A DNA stretch of 64,000 nt. Origin: JAHEAO01 sp942492375 (lineage in GTDB: Bacteria > Pseudomonadota > Alphaproteobacteria > Rhodobacterales > Rhodobacteraceae). Where the stretch lies: contig CALOEL010000002.1 of the NCBI GenBank assembly GCA_942492375.1, forward strand, positions 310,001 through 374,000, read 5' to 3'. Under the pieces are notes generated by a model, which saw only the letters and a list, made by a program, of their open reading frames with translations, ran no database searches and had not been told where the DNA came from. Made by a program: the position numbers and the translations under genes. Each line of letters starts with the position of its first letter. The stretch's first letter is position 1. Positions 55,001 through 63,587 of this stretch are shown in pieces.

Positions 55001-55507
55001 TCACAACAGCCCCTCCGGCGGATCGATAACGATCCGACCCGCATTCAGATCGACCGTCGGAACGATCGCTTGGGTAAACGGCACCAGCACCGTGCCCGCG
55101 CCGTCAGGGCGGATCACCTCCAGAAGGTCGCCCGCGCCGTGATTCAGTACCGCCGCGACCTTGCCAAGCACGGCGCCTCCGGTGTCGGCGACCTCGAGGC
55201 CGATCAGATCGGCGTGGTAGAATTCCTCGTCGGGAAGGGCGGGCAACTTGTCCCGGTCGGCAAAGAGGCTGATCCCCCGCAGGGCCTCCGCCTCTTCCCG
55301 CGTGGCGATGCCGGGAATGCGGGCGGCGAAACCGTTGCTGATCTTCTGGGTTATCACCGGGGAAAAGCTGCGGCTTCCGTCTTCGGAATAAAGCGGGGCG
55401 TAATCCGCGATGGCTTCCGGATCGGCGCAAAAGCTCTTCAGCCGCACCTCGCCCTTGACGCCGAACGACCCGGCGATCGCGCCCACGCAGATCCGGTTTT
55501 CACTCAT
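55001..55507 (-). CDS. rimM: 16S rRNA processing protein RimM
   Basis: RimM helps mature the 30S head domain. The product has about 168 residues, with an N-terminal RimM domain (ICVGAIAGSFGVKGEVRLKSF) and a C-terminal PRC-barrel (DLIGLEVADTGGAVLGKVAAVLN, EVIRPDGAGTVLVPF). The ATG at 55507 begins MSENRICVG. It overlaps the tiny membrane gene upstream by about eight bases. Confidence 0.95.
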   Translation of the reverse strand: MSENRICVGAIAGSFGVKGEVRLKSFCADPEAIADYAPLYSEDGSRSFSPVITQKISNGFAARIPGIATREEAEALRGISLFADRDKLPALPDEEFYHADLIGLEVADTGGAVLGKVAAVLNHGAGDLLEVIRPDGAGTVLVPFTQAIVPTVDLNAGRIVIDPPEGLL

Positions 55508-55646
55508 CCGACGGACCCAACTTGCAGAAGCCGCGCGGGTCGATCTGGCCGCCGGCATCCAGACAACGGTCCATGTAAAGGAACCGTTCGGCCTTGAAAC
55601 CCAGCCAGATGCCCGCGCCCAGCATCAGTATCGCGATGATCCGCAA
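55500..55646 (-). CDS. Tiny membrane protein between rpsP and rimM
   Basis: A frame of about 48 codons encodes a hydrophobic N-terminus (RIIAILMLGAGIWLGFKAERF) and a polar end with DRCLDAGGQIDPRGFCKLGPSDE, including two cysteines. The TTG at 55646 is the most plausible start; an ATG at 55625 gives 41 residues. It fills the rpsP-rimM gap and overlaps the rimM start, so it is probably translated. Several Rhodobacterales seem to have a similar small gene here, from memory. Confidence 0.5.
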   Translation of the reverse strand: MRIIAILMLGAGIWLGFKAERFLYMDRCLDAGGQIDPRGFCKLGPSDE

Positions 55647-55679
55647 ATCCTGCGCCCACCCTTCCGGGATGACAGCAAA

Positions 55680-56141
55680 TTACTCTGCGGTCGTTTCCTC
55701 GGTGGAAGCCTCTTCTGCCGCCGCGCTTTCTGCAACGGGTTCTTCGGCGGCAGGCTCTTCGGCGACAGGTTCTTCCTTCGGCGCGGCGGCGGCTTCGGCA
55801 GCAGCAGCGGCCTTGTCGGCCTTGGCCTGCGCGCGCTCTTCCGTGGCTTTGCTCGGCTTGCCCTTGTTGGGGTTGCTGCGGGTTTTCTTCTCAAGAACCC
55901 CGGCAGCCTCCAGCATCCGCGACACGCGGTCAGTCGGCAGGGCGCCCTTGTCCAGCCAGTGCTGGATGCGCTCGGCGTCCATTTTCACGCGCTCTTCGCT
56001 GTCTTTCGGCAGCAGCGGGTTGTAGGTGCCCAGCTTCTCGATGAAGCGGCCGTCGCGGGGCATCCGCGAATCGGCAGCGACGATCGAGTAATGCGGGCGC
56101 TTCTTCGAGCCGCCACGGGCGAGACGGATTTTCATAGCCAT
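55680..56141 (-). CDS. rpsP: 30S ribosomal protein S16 with Ala/Glu tail
   Basis: The first 85 residues are a normal S16 (MAMKIRLARGGSKKRPHYSIV, YNPLLPKDSEERVKMDAERIQHWL). The protein is 153 residues because of a C-terminal tail rich in Ala, Glu and Lys (KADKAAAAAEAAAAPKE...), a common alphaproteobacterial addition of unknown role. It precedes the small gene and rimM. Confidence 0.97.
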   Translation of the reverse strand: MAMKIRLARGGSKKRPHYSIVAADSRMPRDGRFIEKLGTYNPLLPKDSEERVKMDAERIQHWLDKGALPTDRVSRMLEAAGVLEKKTRSNPNKGKPSKATEERAQAKADKAAAAAEAAAAPKEEPVAEEPAAEEPVAESAAAEEASTEETTAE

Positions 56142-56224
56142 GATGTTATCTCCTATGTCCTGACTATTTGCGACAGGGCCGGAACCCTTGTCATTCCTTC
56201 GTGTTTGTCGAACCGGAAGGTTCG

Positions 56225-56521
56225 CTACTCCTTGTGTTTCTTGTGGTGCCTGATGACTTCGTCGATGATGAAGTTCAGGAATTCGCGGGCGAATTCTTGG
56301 TCGAGATCCGCCTCGGTCGCCAATCGTTCCAAACGCGCGATCTGCTGTTCCTCGCGAACCGGGTCCGATGGCGGCAGGTCGTGCAGGGCTTTCAGTTCGC
56401 CGACCGCGCGGGTGTGTTTGAACCGCTCGGCCAGGGTGAAGACAAGGATCGCGTCCAGCCGGTCGATGCTGTTGCGATGCTCCTTCAGAAGCTCTGCGGC
56501 GCGGGTGGTCGGATCGTTCAT
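56225..56521 (-). CDS. Chorismate mutase, AroQ type
   Basis: This 98-residue all-helical enzyme converts chorismate to prephenate for Phe/Tyr synthesis. The AroQ pattern shows in the first helix (HRNSIDRLDAILVFTLAERF), then RAVGELKALHDLPPSDPVREEQQIARL and the last helix. Its ATG overlaps the upstream GNAT gene stop (ATGA), and rpsP follows after about 80 bases. Confidence 0.9.
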   Translation of the reverse strand: MNDPTTRAAELLKEHRNSIDRLDAILVFTLAERFKHTRAVGELKALHDLPPSDPVREEQQIARLERLATEADLDQEFAREFLNFIIDEVIRHHKKHKE

Positions 56522-57093
56522 GGCCGGCCCCCGTGACGCCAGACCTGCGCCTCGTCGGCCAGGGCGCCTTCGGCCTTTGCGTCGCGCTTCGCGCCAAGGC
56601 GGGCGGCGAGACGAGAGGACGCGTCGTTGCCGTGATGGATGTAGCTGACGAAGCCGCCGGGACCGAGCAGGGCGAACCCGTGTTCGCGCGCCGCTCTGGC
56701 GGCCTCGGTCGCATAACCCTGGCGACGGGCTTCGGGCAGGAACATCCAGCCAAGCTCTGGTTCCTCGTCTTCCCATTCAAGGCCGAGATGCACGAAGCCG
56801 ATCGTGGCGCCATCCTCGCGCCGTTCGACCGTCCAAAGGCCATGTCCATGCAGAAGCCAGCAGGCGACATAGACGGAAAACTCGCCCCAAGCCTCTTCGG
56901 TCGAGGTCGGGCCGCCGATGAAGTGATCCTCGTCGCCCGCGAAGATCGCGGCCCATGCCGGAAAATCACGCGTCTCCGGCGCGCGCAGGATAAGCCGCTC
57001 GGTCTCAAGGCGCGCAATCCGGTCGCGGATCGCCTGCGCGGCCTTGGCCGCGGCACCCTGCGGCGCGTGGGTGCAGCGGGGTAGGGCGGTCAT
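56518..57093 (-). CDS. GNAT-family N-acetyltransferase (RimJ/RimL type)
   Basis: The 191-residue acetyltransferase has the RimJ/RimL signature LETERLILRAPETRDF, then PELGWMFLPEARRQGYATEAARAAREHGF, the acetyl-CoA-binding region, and VSYIHHGNDASSRLAARLG. The acceptor is not known. It is translationally coupled on both sides, to ffh and to chorismate mutase, by ATGA overlaps. Confidence 0.88.
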   Translation of the reverse strand: MTALPRCTHAPQGAAAKAAQAIRDRIARLETERLILRAPETRDFPAWAAIFAGDEDHFIGGPTSTEEAWGEFSVYVACWLLHGHGLWTVERREDGATIGFVHLGLEWEDEEPELGWMFLPEARRQGYATEAARAAREHGFALLGPGGFVSYIHHGNDASSRLAARLGAKRDAKAEGALADEAQVWRHGGRP

Positions 57094-58571
57094 CGCTTCT
57101 TCCCGAAGCCCGATAGGCCGGGCGGAAGCTGCATCCCGCCCCCCAGCCCCGGCATCTTGCCGCCAAGCGCTTTCGCGGCGTCTTCCATCGCTTTCGGATC
57201 GTTCATGTCGGGCATGCCGCCCTTGCCGAACATGCCTTTCATCGCCTGTTTCAGCATCCCGCCTTTGCCCATCTTGCCCATCTTCTTCATCATGTCCGCC
57301 ATCTGGCGGTGCATCTTCAGAAGCTGGTTCAGTTCCGAGACCTCAAGCCCGGCGCCCGCCGCGATGCGTTTCTTGCGGCTGGCCTGCAGGATCTGCGGAT
57401 TGGCGCGTTCCTTCTTCGTCATCGACTGAATGAGCGCGATCTGGCGGCGGAAGATGCTGTCATCGAAACCCGACTGCTCGATCTGCTTCTGCATCTTGCC
57501 CATGCCGGGCATCATGCCCATGACACCTTCCATGCCACCCATCTTCTGCATCTGTTCAAGCTGCATCCTCAGGTCGTTCATGTTGAACTGACCCTTCTGG
57601 AAGCGGCGCATCATGCGTTCGGCCTGTTCGGCCTCGATGGTTTCCTGCGCCTTTTCGACCAGCGACACGATATCGCCCATCCCAAGGATGCGGCCCGCGA
57701 TACGCTCTGGGTGGAATTCTTCCAGCGCGTCCATCTTCTCGCCAAGGCCGACGAACTTGATCGGCTTGCCGGTGACGGCGCGCATCGACAAGGCGGCGCC
57801 GCCGCGCCCGTCGCCATCCATCCGGGTTAGCACGACGCCGGTAATGCCGACCTTGGCCTCGAACTCCTCGGCCACCTCGACGGCGACCTGGCCGGTCAGG
57901 CCATCGACGACCAGCAGCGTCTCGCGCGGCTTGGTCACGTCGCGAACCTGCGCGACTTCGTCCATCAGCACTTGGTCGATCTGCAGCCGGCCGGCCGTGT
58001 CGAGCATGTAGACGTCATAGCCGCCCATCGTGGCCTGCTGCCTGGCGCGCTTGGCGATGTCGACGGGCTTCTGGCCCGCCACGATCGGCAACGTGTCGAC
58101 GCCGATCTGCTGGCCAAGGATCGCCAGCTGTTCCATCGCCGCCGGACGGTTGACGTCGAGCGACGCCATCAGCACGCGCTTGCCGCCTTTTTCCTTCAGC
58201 CGCTTTGCCAGCTTGCCGGTGGTCGTGGTCTTGCCGCCGCCCTGCAAACCGACCATCAGGATCGGCGCAGGCGGGTTGTCGATCTTCAGCGCGCCGGGTT
58301 CGTCGCCGGCCGAAAGCACGTTTACCAGCTCGTCATGAACGATTTTCACGACTTGCTGACCGGGCGTGACCGACTTTGTCACCGCCTGACCGGTCGCCTT
58401 TTCCTGCACCGCCTTGACGAAGTCGCGGGCCACCGACAGTGATACATCCGCTTCCAGCAGGGCGACGCGCACCTCGCGCAAAGCCGTCTTGACGTCATCC
58501 TCCGACAGCGCGCCCTGCTTGGTCAACCGGTCGAAGACACCGGAGAGGCGTTCGGAGAGATTTTCAAACAT
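57090..58571 (-). CDS. ffh: Signal recognition particle protein Ffh
   Basis: The 493-residue SRP GTPase targets nascent membrane proteins to FtsY. The N domain is followed by the G domain with GLQGGGKTTTTGKLA, DVNRPAA, DTAGRLQ and GDGRGGAALS, and a Met-rich M domain (from about residue 325) that binds signal peptides and 4.5S RNA. A Met/Gly/Lys-rich end (GMFGKGGMPDM, GLGGGMQLPPG) is typical. First gene of the cluster that leads to rpsP. Confidence 0.97.
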   Translation of the reverse strand: MFENLSERLSGVFDRLTKQGALSEDDVKTALREVRVALLEADVSLSVARDFVKAVQEKATGQAVTKSVTPGQQVVKIVHDELVNVLSAGDEPGALKIDNPPAPILMVGLQGGGKTTTTGKLAKRLKEKGGKRVLMASLDVNRPAAMEQLAILGQQIGVDTLPIVAGQKPVDIAKRARQQATMGGYDVYMLDTAGRLQIDQVLMDEVAQVRDVTKPRETLLVVDGLTGQVAVEVAEEFEAKVGITGVVLTRMDGDGRGGAALSMRAVTGKPIKFVGLGEKMDALEEFHPERIAGRILGMGDIVSLVEKAQETIEAEQAERMMRRFQKGQFNMNDLRMQLEQMQKMGGMEGVMGMMPGMGKMQKQIEQSGFDDSIFRRQIALIQSMTKKERANPQILQASRKKRIAAGAGLEVSELNQLLKMHRQMADMMKKMGKMGKGGMLKQAMKGMFGKGGMPDMNDPKAMEDAAKALGGKMPGLGGGMQLPPGLSGFGKKR

Positions 58572-58674
58572 GCCTGCGGCCCTTTCGCCGGTTCATCGGA
58601 TGCTCCCTCCAGATAGGCGGGAACGGCTCAAACGCAAACGGCGCCAGTGGGCGCGACGCGCTGACTGACGGCGA

Positions 58675-58763
58675 TCCCCGACTTGACCGGGGACCGGAAG
58701 CATTGCGACTTCCGGGTGTTGGGGGGGCGTTTAGGTCGTGGCGAACCCGGAGTCAAGCCGGGT
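58675..58763. repeat. Cluster of short palindromic repeats
   Basis: Three hairpins lie within 90 bases: TCCCCG-ACTTGAC-CGGGGA (58675-58693), CCGGAAG-N8-CTTCCGG (58694-58715) and ACCCGG-AGTCAAG-CCGGGT (58745-58763). The first and third share the CTTGAC loop in opposite orientation, as in dispersed REP-like palindromes of alphaproteobacteria. They lie between ffh and the next minus-strand frame and may also terminate it. Confidence 0.6.
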
Positions 58764-58789
58764 CGGATGCTGCTCAAGGCCGGCGAACG

Positions 58790-59104
58790 TTATCTTGCGA
58801 CCGAGGACAGGAAGGTGAAATTGGCATCGGTTCCGGCCGCAGTCCGGGCGATCGCATGGCAGAACGGCATCTTCGCGGCGCGTGACGGGATCATGTATTC
58901 GAAGCTGCGGCTGAACTCGGCCTGATCCTCGGGAAAGTCGGGGCAAAGCCTGTCATGGGGCGGTGAGACGCAGAATCTGACCTCGCACGATTGCGCCAGG
59001 GCTCGGGACCATGGCGACAACGACGCCAGCCCAATCAGGATAACGAACCGCGCGATGCCATGGGGCAGCTTAACACGGCATCCCGTCGCTAGAAATGGGA
59101 CCAA
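58790..59104 (-). CDS. Possible small exported protein
   Basis: The 104-codon frame has a plausible signal peptide (FVILIGLASLSPWSRALAQ) and a mature part with five cysteines (SCEVRFC and LCPDFPE, then PFCHAIA). I recognise no family and see no strong ribosome-binding site. The REP-like repeats lie just downstream. It may be real or chance; the length and Cys pattern make it worth listing. Confidence 0.35.
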   Translation of the reverse strand: MVPFLATGCRVKLPHGIARFVILIGLASLSPWSRALAQSCEVRFCVSPPHDRLCPDFPEDQAEFSRSFEYMIPSRAAKMPFCHAIARTAAGTDANFTFLSSVAR

Positions 59105-59200
59105 CCGGCGACCGGCATGACAGCGCCAGCGTCATCGGCCCCAGTCAGCAAGGGCGCCCGGCATCGGGCGCCCTTGCCTTGGTTGCGCTCCGTGACCGGA

Positions 59201-59500
59201 TCAGTTGTTCTTCTCGTTGTGGTCGCCATTGCCGAAGGGCGAGCCACGCAGCGGCTTGCTGACATAGCCAGTGCTTCGCGTGACCATGTCGCCGCGCCGG
59301 CTCTTGATGAAGTTGACGATCGCGGCATCGTTGTCCTCCTCGGCCTCTAGAAGCCGTATCAGCTCCGAAGTGCTGTAGACGCCGGGTTCGACACCGGCGC
59401 TCAGGGCAAGCTGCCGTTCGCCCATGCTGACCGACTGTGCGATGGCTGCACCGGCGAACAAGCTCAGCGCTGCGGCGGTGGTGATACTGCGAACAAACAT
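59201..59500 (-). CDS. Small exported protein of unknown function
   Basis: This 99-residue protein begins with a signal peptide (MFVRSITTAAALSLFAGAAIA, cut before QSVSMGERQ), and an AAGGAG site lies seven bases before the ATG. The mature part has short helices (STSELIRLLEAEEDND) and a polar, Asn-rich end (NGDHNEKNN). It looks like a periplasmic protein. No domain is recognised. Confidence 0.75.
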   Translation of the reverse strand: MFVRSITTAAALSLFAGAAIAQSVSMGERQLALSAGVEPGVYSTSELIRLLEAEEDNDAAIVNFIKSRRGDMVTRSTGYVSKPLRGSPFGNGDHNEKNN

Positions 59501-59675
59501 GATTATCTCCTTTTTTCATAATCTTAGCGGCCCGGATCCTTCCCGATGATGCGGGCTTCCGGCTCGTGATTCGAAGATAGGACTGGAAGTCCGCGGTTAA
59601 ATTCCTCACCTTTAGCCCTACGACTGTTCAGTGCTGCACAAAACTATTGCGTGTAGAGTTCGTGAGGGTTCGCCC

Positions 59676-60557
59676 ATGAGCATTTCCAACTGGGACGAAA
59701 TCAGAACCGCCTACCAGGTGGCGCGTCTGGGCACGGTCAGCGGCGCCGCCGATGTGCTGGGTGTGCATCATGCAACAGTGATCCGCCACGTCGATGCGCT
59801 GGAGGCGCGGCTGGGCGTCAAGCTGTTCCAGCGCCATGCCCGCGGCTATACGGCAACCGAGGCCGGCGAGGAGCTTCTGAAGGTCGCAGCCGCCACCGAC
59901 GACCAGTTCTCCCAGCTCGTCGGCCGGATCAAGGGCCAGCGCGGCAGCGTCACCGGAGAGCTTGTGGTGACCAGCGTCGTCGGGGTCTCGACCCTGTTGA
60001 CGCCGGTCCTGGCGCGGTTCCGCGCGGCGCATGACGGGTTGATTATCCGCTATCTGACAGACACGCGCCTGTTCCGTCTGGAATATGGCGAGGCGCATGT
60101 CGCGATCCGCGCGGGCAAGACGCCCGATGAACCGGACAACGTCGTTCAGCCGCTGCAGACCTACACCGCACATCTGGTCGCCTCGAAGGACTATGTCCGC
60201 CAGCACGGTCTGCCGAAAACGGCCGATGACCTCTTCCTGCACCGCTTCGTCGCCGCCGATGGCGATCTGACCCGCGCCCCGCACTACCGCTGGCTGGCCG
60301 CGCAGGTGCCCGAAGAGGCGATCGTCTTTCGCGGGTCAGAGCCGCTGGCGCTGGAACATGCCGTGACGCTGGGTGTCGGGCTGGGTTTCGTTCCCGGTAC
60401 CGTCCTGCGCAAGAACCCCGACCTGGTCGAGGTCTGCGCCCCCGATCCCGCGTGGCAGACGCAGCTCTGGCTGGTCACCCATGTCGATCTGCACCGGACC
60501 GCGAAGGTCCAGGCCTTCCTGCAGTTCCTGAAGGAAGAGGCCAGGTCTTGGCACTGA
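59676..60557 (+). CDS. LysR-family transcriptional regulator
   Basis: The 293-residue regulator has the N-terminal HTH (WDEIRTAYQVARLGTVSGAADVLGVHHATVIRHVDALE) and a periplasmic-binding-like effector domain. MSISNWDEIR at 59676 is the likely start. Its last bases overlap the TTG start of the DMT transporter, so it and the transporter are coupled; it may control that gene. Confidence 0.9.
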   Translation: MSISNWDEIRTAYQVARLGTVSGAADVLGVHHATVIRHVDALEARLGVKLFQRHARGYTATEAGEELLKVAAATDDQFSQLVGRIKGQRGSVTGELVVTSVVGVSTLLTPVLARFRAAHDGLIIRYLTDTRLFRLEYGEAHVAIRAGKTPDEPDNVVQPLQTYTAHLVASKDYVRQHGLPKTADDLFLHRFVAADGDLTRAPHYRWLAAQVPEEAIVFRGSEPLALEHAVTLGVGLGFVPGTVLRKNPDLVEVCAPDPAWQTQLWLVTHVDLHRTAKVQAFLQFLKEEARSWH

Positions 60558-61474
60558 CCGGCGCAGGGCGGGAGGCCCGCAATCCGGCCCGGCGGCAGGA
60601 ACTGCGCGGCCATCTGGCCATGCTGGTCTTCTCTGCGCTGGTGGCCGGCTCGTTCAGCCTCGGCGGTCTCGTCGCCAACGAGATCGCACCGGCGGCGCTG
60701 AACGCGCTCCGCTTCCTGATCGCCGCGCTGGTCATCGGCGGGCTGGCGAAGGCGACCGGGCAACTGTATCCCGGTGTCGCGCGGGCGCCCTGGCGCTATC
60801 TGGTCCTCGGCGGGCTCTTCGCGACCTATTTCGTGCTGATGTTCGAGGGGCTGAAGACCGCGCCGCCGGTTTCATCGGCTGCGGTCTTCACCCTGACCCC
60901 GGCAATCTCGGCCCTGGCCGGCTGGCTATTGCTGCGGCAGCGCACCACGCCGCGTACCGGCCTGGCGCTTGCGATCGGCGGCGCCGGTGCGCTCTGGGTC
61001 ATCTTCCGCGCCGATCTCGGGGCACTCCTGTCATTCCGGATCGGCACCGGCGAGGCGATCTTCTTCTGGGGCGTCGTCGCCCATGCCGTCTATACGCCGA
61101 TGTCGCGGCGGCTGAACCGGGGCGAGACTCCGCTGACCTATACGTTCGGGATGCTGATCGCCGGGTTCGCGCTGCTGCTTGCCTATGGCTGGGCCGACAT
61201 CCTGGCGACCGACTGGACCGCGCTGCGCCCGCTGGTCTGGGTGACGATCCTCTATACCGCGCTGATCGCGGGCGCGACCACCTTCGTGCTGCTTCAATAC
61301 GCGGTGCTGCGGCTTCACGCATCGAAAGTCATGGCCTATACCTACCTGACGCCAAGCTGGGTGATCCTCTGGGAAATCGCGCTCGGCCACGGCGTGCCGC
61401 GCGCCGCCGTGCTCGGCGGCATCGGCCTTACCATCGCGGCGCTCTGGCTGCTGCTCAAGACCGACCAGCCTTGA
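60548..61474 (+). CDS. DMT-family (EamA) transporter
   Basis: The 308-residue protein is a ten-helix drug/metabolite transporter with two EamA repeats (AMLVFSALVAGSFSLGGLVA onward, and IGTGEAIFFWGVVAHAVY onward), likely an exporter of amino acids or metabolites. TTG at 60548 is chosen since the next Met is inside the first helix and it overlaps the LysR stop. A longer frame starts at 60452 but overlaps the regulator by about 100 bases. Confidence 0.88.
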   Translation: MALTGAGREARNPARRQELRGHLAMLVFSALVAGSFSLGGLVANEIAPAALNALRFLIAALVIGGLAKATGQLYPGVARAPWRYLVLGGLFATYFVLMFEGLKTAPPVSSAAVFTLTPAISALAGWLLLRQRTTPRTGLALAIGGAGALWVIFRADLGALLSFRIGTGEAIFFWGVVAHAVYTPMSRRLNRGETPLTYTFGMLIAGFALLLAYGWADILATDWTALRPLVWVTILYTALIAGATTFVLLQYAVLRLHASKVMAYTYLTPSWVILWEIALGHGVPRAAVLGGIGLTIAALWLLLKTDQP

Positions 61475-61554
61475 TCTGACGCAATGCACGCCCGGATCGC
61501 CGCGGCTAGCTTGGCCCTCGGAAAAGGCGCATCTGGCGCCGGAAAGGAAGACTG

Positions 61555-61968
61555 ATGTTCAAGAAAATCGTCGTGCCGGTCGATCTGGCCCATAAAGAGG
61601 CCCTGAGCAAGGCGCTACAGGTTGGGCGCGATCTCGCGAAGGTCAATTCCGCAGAGCTGCATCTGGTCGGCGTCACCACCGAAACGCCCGGCCCCTTGGC
61701 CCACACGCCGCAGGAATACGGCGCCAAGCTGGCCGCCTTCGCCAAGTCGCTCAGCGCTGAATACGGGATCACGGTGCATCCTCACCCGGTCACGTCCCAG
61801 GACCTGAAAATCGACCTCGAGCGTGATATCATGCGGGCCTGCGACGCCATCGGCGCCGATCTGGTGGTCATAGCCTCTCACGTGCCGGGCCTTGCCGAAT
61901 ATGTATTCTCGTCCAATGCCGGATACCTGGCATCGCATGCCAAGATCTCGGTCTTCGTGGTGCGCTAG
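61555..61968 (+). CDS. Universal stress protein (UspA family)
   Basis: This 137-residue Usp protein begins MFKKIVVPVDLAHKEALSKAL, has the C-terminal GADLVVIASHVPG and ends SNAGYLASHAKISVFVVR, matching the ATP-binding G-2x-G-9x-G type only in part (the S/G loop is NAGYLASHA). A GGAAAGGA site precedes the ATG. Its stop shares four bases (CTAG) with the stop of the opposite gene. Confidence 0.9.
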   Translation: MFKKIVVPVDLAHKEALSKALQVGRDLAKVNSAELHLVGVTTETPGPLAHTPQEYGAKLAAFAKSLSAEYGITVHPHPVTSQDLKIDLERDIMRACDAIGADLVVIASHVPGLAEYVFSSNAGYLASHAKISVFVVR

Positions 61969-62630
61969 GCCGGTCTCCGGCCTGCGGCGACGCCTGGCTT
62001 TGCCGCTGTTCCGGCTGCCGTCATGCGTTCCAGGCACTTGCGTCTGATCTTGTTGATCTTGCGGCCATTGAGCGCGCGGAACCAGCGCCGGAACGGGATG
62101 AACTCCTTCGACCCGAAACTGTCGATCCACACGTAGCGCGCGCTGCCATCTGCGGCGGTCTGGTAGACGATGTTCTCAAGGTTCATGTTGCTGACCACGA
62201 CATGCCGGGCGACGAGATCCTCGAAAAACCGTTCGATTTCGTCGATCTGCCGCGGCCCCACCGCGCCCGACCGGATCAGCCGGCGCAGCGTCGGCGACAG
62301 GCTGCCATCGGGTTCGCCGATCCGTTCATAGACCAGCCCGATCCCCAGATCGGTCTCCACGACACCGCGCACCGCGCAGATCGGAAGCGGAATCCCGGCC
62401 TTCGGTTGGCGCGTCCGAAGCTCGACATATTCGCGGAACTCGCGCAGGAAATCCCGTATGCCTTCGTCGCCGCGGCGGCGTCGCCAGCGCCGCCTGGGCG
62501 CCTCGGTGCCGGGCTTGGGCAGCTTGATCAGAGATGCCGCGTCGAAGGGATGATCATAGACATGCTGCCGCCGCCCCTGCGCGATGACAGGCCGGCCCGA
62601 AAGCTTGAGGATCTGGTCGGAAGCGCTCAT
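61965..62630 (-). CDS. YrbL-family (PhoP regulatory network) protein
   Basis: The 221-residue protein resembles YrbL: a kinase-like fold with QGRRQHVYDHPFDAASLIKL at the N-terminus, and the region corresponding to the catalytic loop, HVVVSNMNLENIVYQ, in which the usual Asp is Ser/Asn. It is therefore probably a pseudokinase. A polybasic end (RKINKIRRKCLERM) is present. The ATG at 62630 is preferred over a longer frame. Confidence 0.75.
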   Translation of the reverse strand: MSASDQILKLSGRPVIAQGRRQHVYDHPFDAASLIKLPKPGTEAPRRRWRRRRGDEGIRDFLREFREYVELRTRQPKAGIPLPICAVRGVVETDLGIGLVYERIGEPDGSLSPTLRRLIRSGAVGPRQIDEIERFFEDLVARHVVVSNMNLENIVYQTAADGSARYVWIDSFGSKEFIPFRRWFRALNGRKINKIRRKCLERMTAAGTAAKPGVAAGRRPA

Positions 62631-62680
62631 TTCGGCAGCAGGATATGGCAGTTTCCCGGCAAGTCCAATGCGAAGCGAAT

Positions 62681-63028
62681 TCAGGCGCCAGCCGGGTCCG
62701 CGCCGCCTTCGCCAAGCTCGGTCTCGAGGAACCGCTCGAAGGCATCGAGGTTGACCGGTTCGAACTGGCCGAAGCCCTGCACCCAGACCGTGACATCGCG
62801 CATCGCGTCGGGTTCCAGCTTGCACCATTTCACCCGGCCGCGCTTTTCTTGGCTGATTAGACCGGCTCGGGTCAGGATGGTCAGATGCTTGGAAATCGCC
62901 GCCAGCGACATCTCGAACGGCTCGGCCACGTCGCTGACCGCCATGTCATCTTCCAGCAGCATCGTCAGGATCGCCCGGCGCGTGGGATCGGCCAGCGCCG
63001 CGAAAAGCATGTCCAGTCGGGTTTCCAT
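62681..63028 (-). CDS. ArsR-family HTH transcriptional regulator
   Basis: This 115-residue repressor has the ArsR winged helix: LFAALADPTRRAILTMLLEDD, AVSDVAEPFEMSLAAISKHLTIL and RAGLISQEKRGRVKWCKLEPDAM. The metal-site Cys pair of ArsR/SmtB is absent, placing it with the SdpR-like group usually paired with an SRPBCC gene, which is not seen here. METRLDML at 63028 is the start; a longer frame reaches 63094. Confidence 0.88.
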   Translation of the reverse strand: METRLDMLFAALADPTRRAILTMLLEDDMAVSDVAEPFEMSLAAISKHLTILTRAGLISQEKRGRVKWCKLEPDAMRDVTVWVQGFGQFEPVNLDAFERFLETELGEGGADPAGA

Positions 63029-63258
63029 CGCGCCAGTTAGGATGGAGGGCAAGCAACCGTCAACCAGATGGTTGAATATGGTCCCGCCCGCCATTTCGCC
63101 CGGTCAGCTGGGCAGGGACGCTTCACCTCCACTTTTTCTTCATAAAAATATTCATATTTTCCAAATACTTCCACAGGGCCGCCGCTGGATTTTCCGCGCT
63201 TGACTCCGGCCCCCGCCGTTTCTAGGTTCCGCGCGACTGTCCTAAGGGGGCGCTCGCT

Positions 63259-63585
63259 ATGATCGATCCGGCTGACAAGGACCGGCTTGCCCGGCTCGAG
63301 GCACGGATCAAGGCGGCGAAAAAGGCCGAGAAGCCGACCTCGAAGATGGAAGATCACCACTCCCAGGCGCATTTGGCCTGGCGCATGGTGATCGAGCTTG
63401 TGGCCGGCCTTCTGGTCGGTTTCGGCATCGGCTACGGGCTGGACGCGCTCTTCGGGACGCTGCCCATATTCCTGGTGCTGTTCATATTGCTGGGCTTCGC
63501 GGCCGGGGTGCGGGTGATGCTGCGCACGGCGACCGAGGTGCAGAAGGACAAGTTGGCCGAAGCGGCCAAGGACGAAGGGGACTAG
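63259..63585 (+). CDS. atpI: F0F1 ATP synthase subunit I
   Basis: AtpI assists assembly of the c-ring. The 108-residue protein has a charged N-terminus (DRLARLEARIKAAKKAEK), two helices (RMVIELVAGLLVGFGIGYGLD and FLVLFILLGFAAGVRVML) and a basic end. It is followed by the atpB GTG two bases after its stop, the standard atpI-atpB order. Confidence 0.95.
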   Translation: MIDPADKDRLARLEARIKAAKKAEKPTSKMEDHHSQAHLAWRMVIELVAGLLVGFGIGYGLDALFGTLPIFLVLFILLGFAAGVRVMLRTATEVQKDKLAEAAKDEGD

Positions 63586-63587
63586 AC

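Noticed and set aside
58572..58789. SRP 4.5S RNA gene upstream of ffh
   Set aside because: The conserved SRP RNA apical loop (GGAAGCAGCC-like) is not present; the hairpins there are REP-like repeats.
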